In this document: in pieces, positions 29,141 to 38,520 of the stretch
Position numbering within the stretch: the first letter of the stretch is position 1
How the letters are laid out: the number at the start of each line of letters is the position of its first letter
Source: Ignavibacteria bacterium
GTDB lineage: Bacteria; Bacteroidota; Ignavibacteria; Tepidaquicellales; Tepidaquicellaceae
Assembly: GCA_019187405.1 (NCBI GenBank)
Contig: JABAQZ010000015.1
Location: 41,232 to 105,231, forward strand
DNA length: 64,000 bases
Reading direction: 5' to 3'
The notes under the pieces: model-generated
What the model saw: the letters and a program-made list of their open reading frames with translations, nothing else
Databases searched by the model: none
What the model was told of the DNA's origin: nothing
Program-made: the position numbers and the translations under genes

Positions 29141-30174
29141 TTTGTCAGTGTATTAATTTTTTCAAAAAATGAATTACTATTTTCAGAAATTTCTGTTTTC
29201 AGTTTGAGAAAATAAACCGGATACTTATCAGCAAATCCGCTAATATTTTTTATTTTAACAAAATCTTTTTCGGTTGTAACATAAATCATCCCTTCCGTAA
29301 ATTTGGAAATCAGAAGTTCAAAATCTCTTTCGCAATAATTATGATGGTCCGGAAAAGTCAGTCTTTCTTTTACAAAATGACCATCTTTTGATATCATGTC
29401 AATAAAAGAATCGTCGTTGGCAATACCTGAAAAAGCAATGACACTGCAACCGGTTTTGTGTAAAATACGATTTTTATTATCCATATAGAATTCAGTTTTG
29501 TATGTTAATTTATATACCGGTTTATCGAAGTCATTTAAAAAATTTAATTCCCTAAAATTGTCCGATTTATTGTTCTGAATTATTAAATCAGCTCTGCTTA
29601 AACCAGAAATGGATTCTCTTAAATTACCCGATGGGAGTAAAAAGGAACGTAAGAATATTTTACTCTGATAATCGGAAGCATCCATCAGCACAATATCAAG
29701 ATCCCTTTTAATTTTTCTGTGCTGAAAACCGTCATCGAGGATGATTAAGTCCGGAGAAAAATTATCCATCATGATTTTTGAAGCTTCATATCTGTCTGAA
29801 GAAGCAATAATGTAAAATCCTCCTTCGAATTTATTAATTAGATTTTCATAAATAAGCATAAGCTCGTCTCCAGATAAATCGATACCGCATTTCAGTTCAA
29901 TTCCGTCGTAAACGGTAAGCGCAGATTCAGATTTTCTTTTATAACCTCTTGAAATTATTCCTATTTTCCTGCCTTTCTCTAAAAGATATTCCGAAATCAA
30001 AATGACAAGCGGAGTTTTGCCAGTACCACCTGTTGAAATATTTCCAACCGAAATTACAGGGACAGAAATTTTATGCGATTGTAAAATTCCTTTATCATAA
30101 AACAGATTTCTGAAAAATATTATAACAGAATATAATAAAGAAATCGGGACAAGTATCACTCTGATAAAATTCAT
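29137..30174 (-). CDS. lpxK: Tetraacyldisaccharide 4'-kinase
   Basis: Phosphorylates the 4' position of the lipid A disaccharide. The protein is about 345 aa from ATG at 30174, chosen because it overlaps the upstream stop by 4 nt (ATGA) and gives a normal N-terminus MNFIRVILVPISLLYS; a longer frame from 30270 would run into the upstream gene. The Walker A is GNISTGGTGKTPLVI, the catalytic region DDGFQHRKIKRDLDIVLMD is typical, and TFPDHHNYCERD and YVTTEKDFVKI follow. The N-terminal hydrophobic helix anchors it to the inner membrane. Confidence 0.95.
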   Translation of the reverse strand: MNFIRVILVPISLLYSVIIFFRNLFYDKGILQSHKISVPVISVGNISTGGTGKTPLVILISEYLLEKGRKIGIISRGYKRKSESALTVYDGIELKCGIDLSGDELMLIYENLINKFEGGFYIIASSDRYEASKIMMDNFSPDLIILDDGFQHRKIKRDLDIVLMDASDYQSKIFLRSFLLPSGNLRESISGLSRADLIIQNNKSDNFRELNFLNDFDKPVYKLTYKTEFYMDNKNRILHKTGCSVIAFSGIANDDSFIDMISKDGHFVKERLTFPDHHNYCERDFELLISKFTEGMIYVTTEKDFVKIKNISGFADKYPVYFLKLKTEISENSNSFFEKINTLTN

Positions 30175-30755
30175 GTCATCTCTTTTGAAATTAATTCTTT
30201 CAGATTTTGCAGTCCGGATTCGTCGAGATACTTTTCGTAATAAAATTTTTTTCCGAAAATTGCCGAGCATTTGGAAAACGGATACGGAATCTCAAACTTA
30301 TCCCAGCTTCGTGTCAGTATTTTTTTCTTTGCATAGTTTATACTTATAGGTACTATGGGCAATCCTGTTTCATTAGAAATAATAAACGCTCCGTTTTTAA
30401 TCATGCTTGCCGGACCGCGCGGACCGTCGGGAGTAATGACAATGCTGTGCCCGGAATTTGCAGATTTTATCAACCTGGTAAGAGCTTCTTTTCCTCCTTT
30501 TGAGCTCGATCCTCTGATAACATTGTATTTCCAATTGGTTAGAATTCCATTAAGTATATCACCGTCCTTGCTTTGTGAAACAAGCGCGGCGGCGCCGGTG
30601 TTTTTGAATAACCGCCATCCCAAAAGCATTTTTGAATGCCAGAAAATGTATATGCAATTCATCGAAGTATCAGGACGGTTTGTTGTGGTTATATTTAGAG
30701 TACTTAAATATGCGCTTAAAATACCGGGATTAATTTTATTTGAAATAAAATTCAT
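30171..30755 (-). CDS. DUF374 lysophospholipid acyltransferase-like protein
   Basis: The 194-aa protein has the DUF374 pattern: IFWHSKMLLGWRLFK near residue 33, then RGSSSKGGKEALTRLIK, the conserved ITPDGPRGPASMIKNGAF and a C-terminal DKFEIPYPFSK. The family belongs to the LPLAT acyltransferase superfamily. In other genomes it lies beside Kdo transferase or lipid A genes; here it is between lpxB and lpxK with 4-nt overlap to the latter. It could supply an acyl transfer to lipid A, which matters because the LpxL-like gene at 23170 is frameshifted. Confidence 0.88.
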   Translation of the reverse strand: MNFISNKINPGILSAYLSTLNITTTNRPDTSMNCIYIFWHSKMLLGWRLFKNTGAAALVSQSKDGDILNGILTNWKYNVIRGSSSKGGKEALTRLIKSANSGHSIVITPDGPRGPASMIKNGAFIISNETGLPIVPISINYAKKKILTRSWDKFEIPYPFSKCSAIFGKKFYYEKYLDESGLQNLKELISKEMT

Positions 30756-30772
30756 GCAGCTGTCTTTATTTT

Positions 30773-31909
30773 TTATCCGGTTAATTCCATAATCAATGAT
30801 GCAGCATTCATTGAAGCATCATTTTCAGTCAGTATGTTTCTCAGTTTCTCAAAATCACTTTTCATTTTATCCGAATAAGCTTTGTCGGTCAGTATTTTTT
30901 TGCCTTCGTCGAATATTTTTTCCGGTGTCATCTCATCCTGAATAAATTCTTTCACTGCTTCCTTTCCAAGAAGAATGTTTACCATAGCAATATTTTTTAC
31001 CTTGATGAGTCTTTTACCAATAGCATAATTGAGTCTGCCTGTTTTGTAAACCACGCAAAAAGGCGTGCCTATCAATGCACATTCTATTGTCGAAGTTCCC
31101 GATTTTGTAATTATAAAATCCGAATTGAGTATTGCTTTGTAATTCAGATTGGAATTTGTATCGTCATAAATCAGATTAACATTTCTGCCTTTGATAAAAT
31201 CTTTAAAATATGATCTGTCAAAATTCGGCGAACACAAAACATTTACATCACAATCAATTTTTTCCTTTAATAAATCAGATGCAAGCAGAAGCACAGGAAG
31301 CATTCTTTCAATTTCATCTTTTCTGGAGCCCGGAAGTAAACTGATGATTTTCTTTTTACTTTCTTCACGTGAATGATTTTTTAGGAAAGTGTTAATTCTT
31401 TTCACAAGCGGATGTCCTCCAAATTCTGATCTTATGCCTTCCTTTTCGTAAAAATCAACTTCGAATGGAAATACGACTATCATAAGATCTACATACTTTT
31501 TGATAATCTTAATTCTGCTTTTGTGCCATGCCCATAATTGTGGAGATATGTAATAAATTATTTTTCCTTCATAAAATTTTGAAATACTTTTTATGAGCTT
31601 TAGATTAAATCCGGGATAATCGACAAGAATCACCGCTGCAGGTTTTGAATCTTTTATTTTATCGATGCAAGCGTTAAATATAAATTTAATTTTGGAATAA
31701 TTTTTTAAAACTGATGAGAAACCGATATAGTTAACATCCTTCAGCTCAAAAAGCAATTCAGCTCCAGCTTTTTTCATTTCATTACCGCCAATTCCCTGGA
31801 ACATGATACCGGGTTTGATTTTTCTGATCTCATTAATTAAAGATGTGGCATGCATATCGCCTGAAGATTCGCCTGCAACAATGAATATTTTTTTATTGAT
31901 TTTGGGCAA
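30773..31909 (-). CDS. lpxB: Lipid-A-disaccharide synthase
   Basis: A GT19 enzyme that joins UDP-diacylglucosamine and lipid X. The 378-aa protein starts KIFIVAGESSGDMHATSLI, then GIGGNEMKKAGAEL, YISPQLWAWHKSRIKIIKK (the LpxB hallmark), VFPFEVDFYEKEGI, LLPGSRKDEIERMLP and KSGTSTIECALIGTP. The length is normal. It is the first gene of the minus-strand operon running down to 25064. The flavin oxidase gene ends 20 nt upstream of it and may be co-transcribed. Confidence 0.96.
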   Translation of the reverse strand: MPKINKKIFIVAGESSGDMHATSLINEIRKIKPGIMFQGIGGNEMKKAGAELLFELKDVNYIGFSSVLKNYSKIKFIFNACIDKIKDSKPAAVILVDYPGFNLKLIKSISKFYEGKIIYYISPQLWAWHKSRIKIIKKYVDLMIVVFPFEVDFYEKEGIRSEFGGHPLVKRINTFLKNHSREESKKKIISLLPGSRKDEIERMLPVLLLASDLLKEKIDCDVNVLCSPNFDRSYFKDFIKGRNVNLIYDDTNSNLNYKAILNSDFIITKSGTSTIECALIGTPFCVVYKTGRLNYAIGKRLIKVKNIAMVNILLGKEAVKEFIQDEMTPEKIFDEGKKILTDKAYSDKMKSDFEKLRNILTENDASMNAASLIMELTG

Positions 31910-31929
31910 TCCTATAATTCTATTATCAA

Positions 31930-33285
31930 TTAACCCATTACTTCTTTAGCGGCATCTTCGCCTGTGTTTATTGCGCCTTCCATAAATCCCTGCCATTCGG
32001 CAACGTGCTCTCCTGAAAAATATATGTTTTCAAAATTTTTCTTCAATACAGGCATTTCATTAAACCATTGTCCGCTGCCGTAAAGCGCATAAGCTCCTTT
32101 GCTGTAATTATCTCCTCCCCAGTAATAAACTACATTGTTCTCAATGTATCCGCTAACATCGCCAAATGGAAGTTTAAGCGATTCTGCAACAAGCTTCTGC
32201 CTGTTTTCTTTGTCAAGTCTCGAAAGTATATCAGCTTTATCTCCGATTGCATAAGAAATAAGCACTCCCTTCTCATTCCCTTGATGTTTTGTAGCATGAT
32301 AAAAAAAATGTGAAAATGAATCACTGAGAATGCTGAATGATTCTTCATCCCAAAATCTTTTATTAAACAAAGTTGCTGATTTAATTATGCGGGAATACTG
32401 CAGTGAATTGATTGCATCAGTTTTTTCTTCAGGCAATATCGGACTAAATTTTATCTTACTGATTGAATAAGTCGGCAGCGTACAGATTACTTTATCGCAT
32501 TCGAACATTTCTCCATTTGAACATGCGACTTTAATTCGAGAGCCCTGCTCAACTGAAATAACTGAGTGGTTAAGCAGTATGTTGTCACGTCCTGCTTTGT
32601 CGGCAAGAGCTTCGGATATTAAATAATTACCTCCTTTAACTTTGAAGTCCATTTCATTGTATTCGTTTGATTCGGCATATTCAGCAAGAGCCGCATAAGC
32701 GGAAACAAATCTAATTGATTCACCGAAATCAGTACTGTCTGCATATTCCCTGATATCGAGATCTTTTGCGGGTATATCGTTATTCATCAGAAATCTCCAC
32801 CAATCCATTTTGTCGAGTTTCTTTTTATCTGCATCAGACATGTATTTATAATCATCGAGTATCTTGTTAAACTTTACTTTCCATTCGGAAGAATAATCCC
32901 ACTCACCCGGTTTGTAATAATTATTTCCATAAAGCAGTCTGTCTTTGAATCTGTTATCGAGAAGTTCCAGATTAATTTCATTGCATAGTTCAAGAATTCT
33001 TTCATGAGACCCGCCGATCCATTCAGCACCGAGCTCTATTACGAGTCCGTCGTTGTCAAATTTATGCGAAAATACTCTCCCTCCGACTCTGTTTCTTGCT
33101 TCAAGTATTTTAAATTCAATTCCGTTTTCTTTCAGAATTTTGCCGGCTGAAAGTCCGGAAAGACCTGCGCCAAGTATTAAAACCACGGGCTTTTTTTTCA
33201 TGCTAAAAGAAAAAGCATTTGGAGCTAATGCCGCGCCGGCAGCAATAACTGCAGATTGTTTTAGAAATTCTCTTCTGGTTGTCAT
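31930..33285 (-). CDS. Tat-exported flavin amine oxidase
   Basis: The protein is about 451 aa from ATG at 33285 (a TTG six bases further up is less likely). The N-terminus TTRREFLKQSAVIAAGAALA is a twin-arginine signal. It is followed by the FAD-binding VLILGAGLSGLSAGKIL, the EARNRVGGR motif, ELGAEWIGGSHERILEL, and the C-terminal FAD motif YFSGEHVAEWQGFMEGAI. This matches the monoamine/polyamine oxidase or NAD(P)/FAD amine oxidase family acting in the periplasm. It sits just upstream of lpxB and diverges from the type III PKS gene. Substrate is unknown. Confidence 0.9.
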   Translation of the reverse strand: MTTRREFLKQSAVIAAGAALAPNAFSFSMKKKPVVLILGAGLSGLSAGKILKENGIEFKILEARNRVGGRVFSHKFDNDGLVIELGAEWIGGSHERILELCNEINLELLDNRFKDRLLYGNNYYKPGEWDYSSEWKVKFNKILDDYKYMSDADKKKLDKMDWWRFLMNNDIPAKDLDIREYADSTDFGESIRFVSAYAALAEYAESNEYNEMDFKVKGGNYLISEALADKAGRDNILLNHSVISVEQGSRIKVACSNGEMFECDKVICTLPTYSISKIKFSPILPEEKTDAINSLQYSRIIKSATLFNKRFWDEESFSILSDSFSHFFYHATKHQGNEKGVLISYAIGDKADILSRLDKENRQKLVAESLKLPFGDVSGYIENNVVYYWGGDNYSKGAYALYGSGQWFNEMPVLKKNFENIYFSGEHVAEWQGFMEGAINTGEDAAKEVMG

Positions 33286-33458
33286 GAGCAAATAAATTTT
33301 TGTAAAATACTGATTTGAAATTACTTTAAAAACACAGATGATTTTTTAAGATTGTTAACAGTGAAATAAATTGAAATTAATTTTCTGTTTTATCCTGATA
33401 AATAATACATTCATTTTATTAATAAAGAATATTAGATTTAAAAAACTTCTTATAAAAT

Positions 33459-34532
33459 ATGCCAAGAATATTATCAGTATCGACTTGTGAGTTTCCTTTT
33501 AAATCAGGACAAAATGAATTAAAAAGATTTTCGAAGGAAATGTTTGGTCCGGAATATGAAGATATAAACAGACTGCTTGATTCTTATGATAATGCAGAAA
33601 TAACTGAGAGAAATCTTTGCGTGCCTGTTGAATTTTTTAAAGAAAAAAAATCTTTCAGCGAAAGAAATAATCTTTACATAAAGAATGTACTTAAATATTC
33701 AGTTGAAGTAATCAATGATGCTTTGTCAAAGTCCGGCATTGGCAAAGACAAAATTACGGACATCGTTTTCGTCTCTTCAACGGGAATTTCCACACCAAGT
33801 ATTGATGCATTGCTTATAAATGAAATGAAATTAAATCCCTACATAAACCGCATACCGGTGTGGGGACTCGGCTGTGCCGGAGGAGTTTCAGGATTGTCAA
33901 AAGTATTTGTAATTGCCAAAGCTAATCCTGATGCAGTGATATTGCTTTTAGCTGCAGAATTATGTTCGCTTACATTTATAAAAAATGATCTGTCAAAAAG
34001 CAACCTCATTGCGGCAGGATTATTTTCCGACGGGATATCAGCCGTAATTACGGCGGGAAGGAATATCAGTTCACAAAGCTGCAGACACGAGATCGAAATA
34101 ATTAATTCTCAAAGCAGATTGTATTATGATTCATTAAATGTGATGGGCTGGGATATTATAGATTCGGGATTCAAAGTTATTTTCTCCAGAGATATTCCGT
34201 CTATTGTTAACAGCAAAATAAAGGAAGACATTGATGCATTTCTTCATAAAAATAATCTTAGACTTCCGTACATTAAAAATTTCATAGTTCATCCCGGAGG
34301 AAAGAAAGTGATTGAAGCGTATGAGAAAGCGCTAGGAATTAATCCTGTCAGGTTTGCTAATACCAGAAAAGTATTGAGAGAAAACGGAAACATGTCAAGT
34401 GCTACAGTACTTTATGTTTTGAATGAATTCATTGACGGAGGATTTGAAAACGGTTATGGGCTGATGATGTCTCTTGGACCGGGATTTTCCAGCGAGATGC
34501 TGCTTTTGAAAATGAAAAACGAGCAGTCGTAA
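33459..34532 (+). CDS. Type III polyketide synthase
   Basis: The 357-aa protein is a chalcone synthase-like homodimeric ketosynthase. The catalytic triad is visible: Cys139 in WGLGCAGGVSGL, His278 in FIVHPGGKKVIEAYE and Asn311 in RENGNMSSATVLYV. STGISTPSIDALL and MGWDIIDSGFKVIFSRDIP are typical of bacterial enzymes making alkylpyrones or alkylresorcinols from long acyl-CoA starters. The next gene, 4 nt away, is an ICMT-type membrane methyltransferase, the same pairing as in the SrsA-SrsB phenolic lipid system of Streptomyces. Confidence 0.93.
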   Translation: MPRILSVSTCEFPFKSGQNELKRFSKEMFGPEYEDINRLLDSYDNAEITERNLCVPVEFFKEKKSFSERNNLYIKNVLKYSVEVINDALSKSGIGKDKITDIVFVSSTGISTPSIDALLINEMKLNPYINRIPVWGLGCAGGVSGLSKVFVIAKANPDAVILLLAAELCSLTFIKNDLSKSNLIAAGLFSDGISAVITAGRNISSQSCRHEIEIINSQSRLYYDSLNVMGWDIIDSGFKVIFSRDIPSIVNSKIKEDIDAFLHKNNLRLPYIKNFIVHPGGKKVIEAYEKALGINPVRFANTRKVLRENGNMSSATVLYVLNEFIDGGFENGYGLMMSLGPGFSSEMLLLKMKNEQS

Positions 34533-34535
34533 AAT

Positions 34536-35039
34536 ATGCTGTTTTATTTAGTAATAACGGCGGTTGTTTTTCAGAGATTGATTGAATTGTATATTTCAAG
34601 AAGAAATGAAAAATGGTTACTGAAAAATGGCGCTGTGGAATATGGAAGAAATCATTACAAATACATTGTGGCGCTGCACATTTTATTTTTTGTTTCAATG
34701 ATAACTGAGTTTGAAATAAAGGGGAGGTATTCTGATTTCAATATAATTAATTACATGTTTTTGGTATGTTTCACAATTCTGCAGATATTCAGAATCTGGG
34801 TTATAAAAAGTCTTGGTAAATACTGGAATACAAGGATATACAGGATTCATGGAAGTGAAATTGTAAATTCCGGTCCTTATAAATATTTCAAACATCCGAA
34901 TTACATAATTGTTTGCGGTGAAATATTTATTTTACCAATGATTTTCAAACTTTATTTTACGGCAGTATTGTTTACGATTTTAAATGCCGTAGTTCTGTAT
35001 GTAAGAATTAAAGCAGAGAATGAAGCGTTATTAAAATAA
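34536..35039 (+). CDS. ICMT-family membrane methyltransferase
   Basis: The 167-aa protein has about four membrane helices and begins LVITAVVFQRLIELYISRRNEKWLL, a typical bacterial ICMT-like start. The SAM-binding C-terminal motif is GPYKYFKHPNYIIVCGEI, with the conserved HPNY, then ENEALL. It starts 4 nt after the type III PKS gene. By analogy with SrsB it could O- or C-methylate the polyketide product at the membrane; this is inference from pairing. Confidence 0.9.
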   Translation: MLFYLVITAVVFQRLIELYISRRNEKWLLKNGAVEYGRNHYKYIVALHILFFVSMITEFEIKGRYSDFNIINYMFLVCFTILQIFRIWVIKSLGKYWNTRIYRIHGSEIVNSGPYKYFKHPNYIIVCGEIFILPMIFKLYFTAVLFTILNAVVLYVRIKAENEALLK

Positions 35040-35050
35040 TAAAACCAATA

Positions 35051-35362
35051 ATGAAGATTAAACTTAAAGACATCTGTCACGGAAGAAGCGGCGATAAAGG
35101 CGATGCGGCAAACATCGGATTGATAGCATTTAAAAAAGAAGACTACGAAGTTATCAAAAGGGAAGTTACCGCAGAAAGAGTAAAAGAATTCTTCAAAGGT
35201 ATATGTGAAGGCGAAGTAATAAGATATGAAATGCCGAATATCAATGCTTTGAATTTCATACTTAACAATACGCTCGGAGGCGGTGGAACCGTTTCTCTTA
35301 AACTTGATGCACAGGGAAAAACTCTTGCGTCGGCATTATTAAAAATGGAAATTGAAAAATAA
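35051..35362 (+). CDS. AtuA-like ferredoxin-fold domain protein
   Basis: The 103-aa protein (LKDICHGRSGDKGDAANIGLIA, FNFILNNTLGGGGTVSLKLDAQGKTLA with a helix between) resembles the C-terminal domain of DUF1446/AtuA proteins, known in acyclic terpene utilisation. Here it stands alone without the N-terminal DUF1446 part. RSGDKGDxxNIG is the conserved signature. It lies 11 nt after the ICMT gene and 17 nt before prfB. Function is unknown; co-transcription with the PKS genes is likely. Confidence 0.82.
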   Translation: MKIKLKDICHGRSGDKGDAANIGLIAFKKEDYEVIKREVTAERVKEFFKGICEGEVIRYEMPNINALNFILNNTLGGGGTVSLKLDAQGKTLASALLKMEIEK

Positions 35363-35379
35363 AATTAAAAATATTTAAA

Positions 35380-36469
35380 ATGTTTGAACAACAGAAATAC
35401 AGATTAAAGGATTCGAAAGAGAAACTTGCCTCTTTGAGGAGGTTTCTTTGAAATCGACGATAAGATAAAAAAAATTAAAGAGCTTGAGGAATTAACTCAG
35501 GGAGAAAATTTCTGGGAAGATAATAAAGCCGCACAAAAAGTACTTCAGAATATTTCAAATCTGAAAAAGTGGGTTGAAGAATACAATTCAGTTGAAAACA
35601 GATATAATGACATAACGGGATTAATGGAGATTGCCGAAACGGAAAAAGAAGGATCGATAGAGAATGAACTTGAGTCTGACATTTCCGCTTTTGAAAAAGA
35701 GCTCGGTGAAATTGAATTCAAAAACATGCTTTCCGATGAAGATGATATCAGGGATGCAATAATTACAATTAATTCCGGAGCCGGGGGCACAGAATCTCAG
35801 GACTGGGCTGAAATGCTTCTAAGAATGTATTTGAGATATTGCGAGAAAAAGGGATTCAAAGCTGCTCTTGCTGACAGGCTTGACGGCGACGGAGCGGGAA
35901 TTAAAAGCGCTACGATAGAAGTTAAAGGCGAATATGCATACGGTTTTCTTAAAGCTGAAAATGGAGTTCACAGGCTTGTAAGAATTTCTCCATTTGATGC
36001 TAATAAAAAAAGGCATACTTCATTTGCTGCTGTCTTTGTCAGTCCGATAATTGATGATACCATTGAAATAGAAATAAATCCTGCAGATTTAAAAATCGAT
36101 ACTTACAGATCAGGAGGAGCTGGCGGACAAAATGTAAACAAAGTAGAGACAGCTATTAGAATAACACATATTCCATCCGGAATTGTTGTGCAATGTCAGA
36201 ATGAAAGATCACAATTGCAGAACAAACAGAATGCAATGAAGATGCTTAAATCAAAACTTTACCTGCTTGAAAAAGAAAAGGAAAAAGCCAAACAGCAGTC
36301 CATTGAAAACTCGAAGAAGAAAATTGAATGGGGAAGTCAGATAAGAAGTTATGTCTTTCATCCTTATAACATGGTAAAGGATCATAGAACTGATTTTGAA
36401 ACGAGTGATACGCAGGGAGTGATGGACGGAGATATTGAAGGTTTTGTTAAAGCATTTCTTTTAAATTAG
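35380..36469 (+). CDS. prfB: Peptide chain release factor 2 (programmed +1 frameshift)
   Basis: Terminates translation at UGA and UAA. The frame opens at ATG 35380 and runs 23 codons to an in-frame TGA at 35449. A +1 shift continues as [18 protein letters not shown] to the stop at 36469, giving about 363 aa. The tripeptide anticodon SPF is in [14 protein letters not shown] and the catalytic GGQ in [14 protein letters not shown]. The signals that drive the shift are listed separately. The annotation must join both parts; a plain frame would miss the first 80 residues. Neighbours are the AtuA-like gene and a permease. Confidence 0.97.
35437..35451 (+). promoter_or_regulatory. prfB programmed +1 frameshift site
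   Basis: An internal Shine-Dalgarno AGGAGG (35437-35442), a 3-nt spacer, then the slip codon CTT (35446-35448) and TGA (35449-35451). This is the same spacing as the E. coli prfB site (AGGGGG UAU CUU UGA). Low RF2 slows reading of UGA and favours the shift, so RF2 controls its own level. Confidence 0.97.
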
Positions 36470-36479
36470 TTATGTTGAT

Positions 36480-37697
36480 TTGAATTTTAAATATTTCATA
36501 GCGAGAAGATATTTATTCTCGAAAAGCGGTTCGAGATTTGTAACATTCATAACACACATATCGATTTTGGGAGTTACTCTCGGCGTAGCTGCGCTTATAA
36601 TTACAACATCCATATTAAACGGCTTTGAAAGCGAAATAAAAAATAAAGTCTCAGGACTTGTTTCGCATATCCAGATAAATTCATATAATCCCGAGGGCTT
36701 GAGTGACTATGAGAATGCAATAAAAATAATTAAAGACAGCATAAACGGAGTTACCGGAATATCACCTCTTGTTCAGAAAGAAGCCGTGATTAGATATAAG
36801 TCAGTAGTTGAAGGTGTTATTTTAAAGGGCATTGTACAGAAAACGGATCTTTCGACGACAAAAAGCAGAATAATTAAGGGAAGCTTTGATCTGCAGCCGG
36901 TTGATTCCGTATTTTCGAGAGTATTAGTCGGCGATAAGCTGGCAGCAAAGTTAAACTTAGATACGGGCAGCAAAGTAATTGTATTTGGAATAAACGGAAT
37001 ACCTTCCCCGATGAATCAGCCGAAGATAAAGCAATTCAAAGTTTCCGGTATATACGAAACCGGATTAAAAGATTTTGATGATGTAATAATTTATACGGAT
37101 ATAAAAACTGCGCAGAATTTATTTAACTTTGGAGAAAATGCAACGACAATTGAAATGACTTTAAGCAGTCTCGACAGTGTTGAACAGGCAGTTTCAAAAA
37201 TAAAAGATATAATCGGTTATCCTTATTTTCCAAAGTCTTTATACAAACTATTTAAACCGCTTTTTACTTGGGTTGAACTGCAGAAAGCTCCGACTCCTGT
37301 TATACTGGGATTAATCATAATCGTTGCAACATTTAACATCATCGGTACATTGCTTATGCTTGTCCTTGAAAAAACACAATCTATCGGAATATTGAAATCT
37401 CTTGGCGCATCGAAATCGGATGTAATGTCAATTTTTATTATTGACGGACTTATTATCGGAGTAATTGGAGTAATTATGGGAAACATACTTGGACTTGGAT
37501 TATGCTTTATAGAATTAAAATACAGATTCTTTGAATTGCCCGAGTTTTATTATATGAAAGCCGTTCCAATTCAAATTGAACCAGTTTATGTCGTATCAAT
37601 TACAATCCTCACATTATTCCTTACATTTATTGCAACAATCATCCCTTCATACTTTGCTTCAAGAATGGATCCCGTGAAATCATTAAGATTCAGTTGA
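36480..37697 (+). CDS. ABC transporter permease, LolC/LolE (MacB/FtsX) family
   Basis: The 405-aa protein has one N-terminal helix (VTFITHISILGVTLGVAALIIT), a large periplasmic domain (about residues 45-265) and three C-terminal helices (PVILGLIIIVATFNIIGTL, IIDGLIIGVIGVIMG, IEPVYVVSITILTLFLTF). LGASKSDVMSIF is the typical coupling loop. It belongs to the lipoprotein-releasing LolCE type that extracts lipoproteins for the outer membrane; the partner ATPase LolD is not adjacent. The start is TTG at 36480, since ATG at 36472 hits a stop after three codons. It lies 10 nt after prfB. Confidence 0.88.
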   Translation: MNFKYFIARRYLFSKSGSRFVTFITHISILGVTLGVAALIITTSILNGFESEIKNKVSGLVSHIQINSYNPEGLSDYENAIKIIKDSINGVTGISPLVQKEAVIRYKSVVEGVILKGIVQKTDLSTTKSRIIKGSFDLQPVDSVFSRVLVGDKLAAKLNLDTGSKVIVFGINGIPSPMNQPKIKQFKVSGIYETGLKDFDDVIIYTDIKTAQNLFNFGENATTIEMTLSSLDSVEQAVSKIKDIIGYPYFPKSLYKLFKPLFTWVELQKAPTPVILGLIIIVATFNIIGTLLMLVLEKTQSIGILKSLGASKSDVMSIFIIDGLIIGVIGVIMGNILGLGLCFIELKYRFFELPEFYYMKAVPIQIEPVYVVSITILTLFLTFIATIIPSYFASRMDPVKSLRFS

Positions 37698-37705
37698 TAT
37701 AAAAG

Positions 37706-38395
37706 ATGATAGACAAATCACAAGAGAAAATCAGTACAATGTTTGACGAAATTGCTTCATCCTACGACAAACTGAATCATTTATTTTCAGCTAACATGGA
37801 TAAATCTTGGAGAAGAGATATTATTAATTATATAAAAGATAATGATATTAATTCAAATTACGTTCTTGACATAGCATGCGGAACGGGAGATCTTACAATA
37901 GAATTAGTTAAACTTGAACCGGTAAAAATAACAGCCATAGATATTTCAGATAAAATGCTTTCACTGTTGAAATCAAAAATAAACATCAAAGGATTGAGTA
38001 CGGTTTGTGCTGATGCTCATGATCTTCCCTTTGAAGATGAATATTTTAATCTGATTACGATTGGGTTTGGGATAAGAAACTTTGAGAATCCGGAAAAATC
38101 ATTTTCGGAAATCAGGAGAGTATTAAAAAAAGACGGCATACTTGTAATACTCGAGATTTTTAAATCCAGAGGTTTTATAAATAAAATATTTAATGTTTAC
38201 TTCGGCAAGCTGGTGTCATTTATTGGGAATAAAATATCAGACAGCAGTGCATACAGCTACCTGTTTAAATCCGTTGATGCATTTTTTTCAATAGATGAAT
38301 TTCTTGAAGTTTGCAAAAAGAACGGATTTAAAGCCGAACATTGCAGGAATAATTTTTTTAAAATTGTCAATACGGTATATTTGAAAAAAGATTAA
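37706..38395 (+). CDS. menG: Demethylmenaquinone methyltransferase
   Basis: The last C-methylation of menaquinone (or ubiquinone) synthesis. The 229-aa protein matches UbiE/MenG: VQEKISTMFDEIASSYDKLNHLFS-type start (QEKISTMFDEIASSYD), VLDIACGTGDLTIEL for SAM, ADAHDLPFEDEYFNLITIGFGIRN and ILEIFKSRGFINK. Bacteroidota use menaquinone, so MenG is the likely role. It starts 8 nt after the permease and ends this plus-strand run. Confidence 0.94.
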   Translation: MIDKSQEKISTMFDEIASSYDKLNHLFSANMDKSWRRDIINYIKDNDINSNYVLDIACGTGDLTIELVKLEPVKITAIDISDKMLSLLKSKINIKGLSTVCADAHDLPFEDEYFNLITIGFGIRNFENPEKSFSEIRRVLKKDGILVILEIFKSRGFINKIFNVYFGKLVSFIGNKISDSSAYSYLFKSVDAFFSIDEFLEVCKKNGFKAEHCRNNFFKIVNTVYLKKD

Positions 38396-38520
38396 ATTAA
38401 TTATTTAAAAATTATTATAAAAAGAGTATATTGCGCAAACAATAAAATCGCTTATTCCATATTCCGGAAGACACCCAAAATTTTTTTTAAGGGAGAATAT
38501 TTTAAATATTATTTTCTGCT

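Noticed and set aside
30174..30270. Longer lpxK start 32 codons upstream
   Set aside because: It would overlap the upstream acyltransferase by about 100 nt and adds a highly basic extension not seen in LpxK; the ATGA overlap start gives the normal N-terminus.
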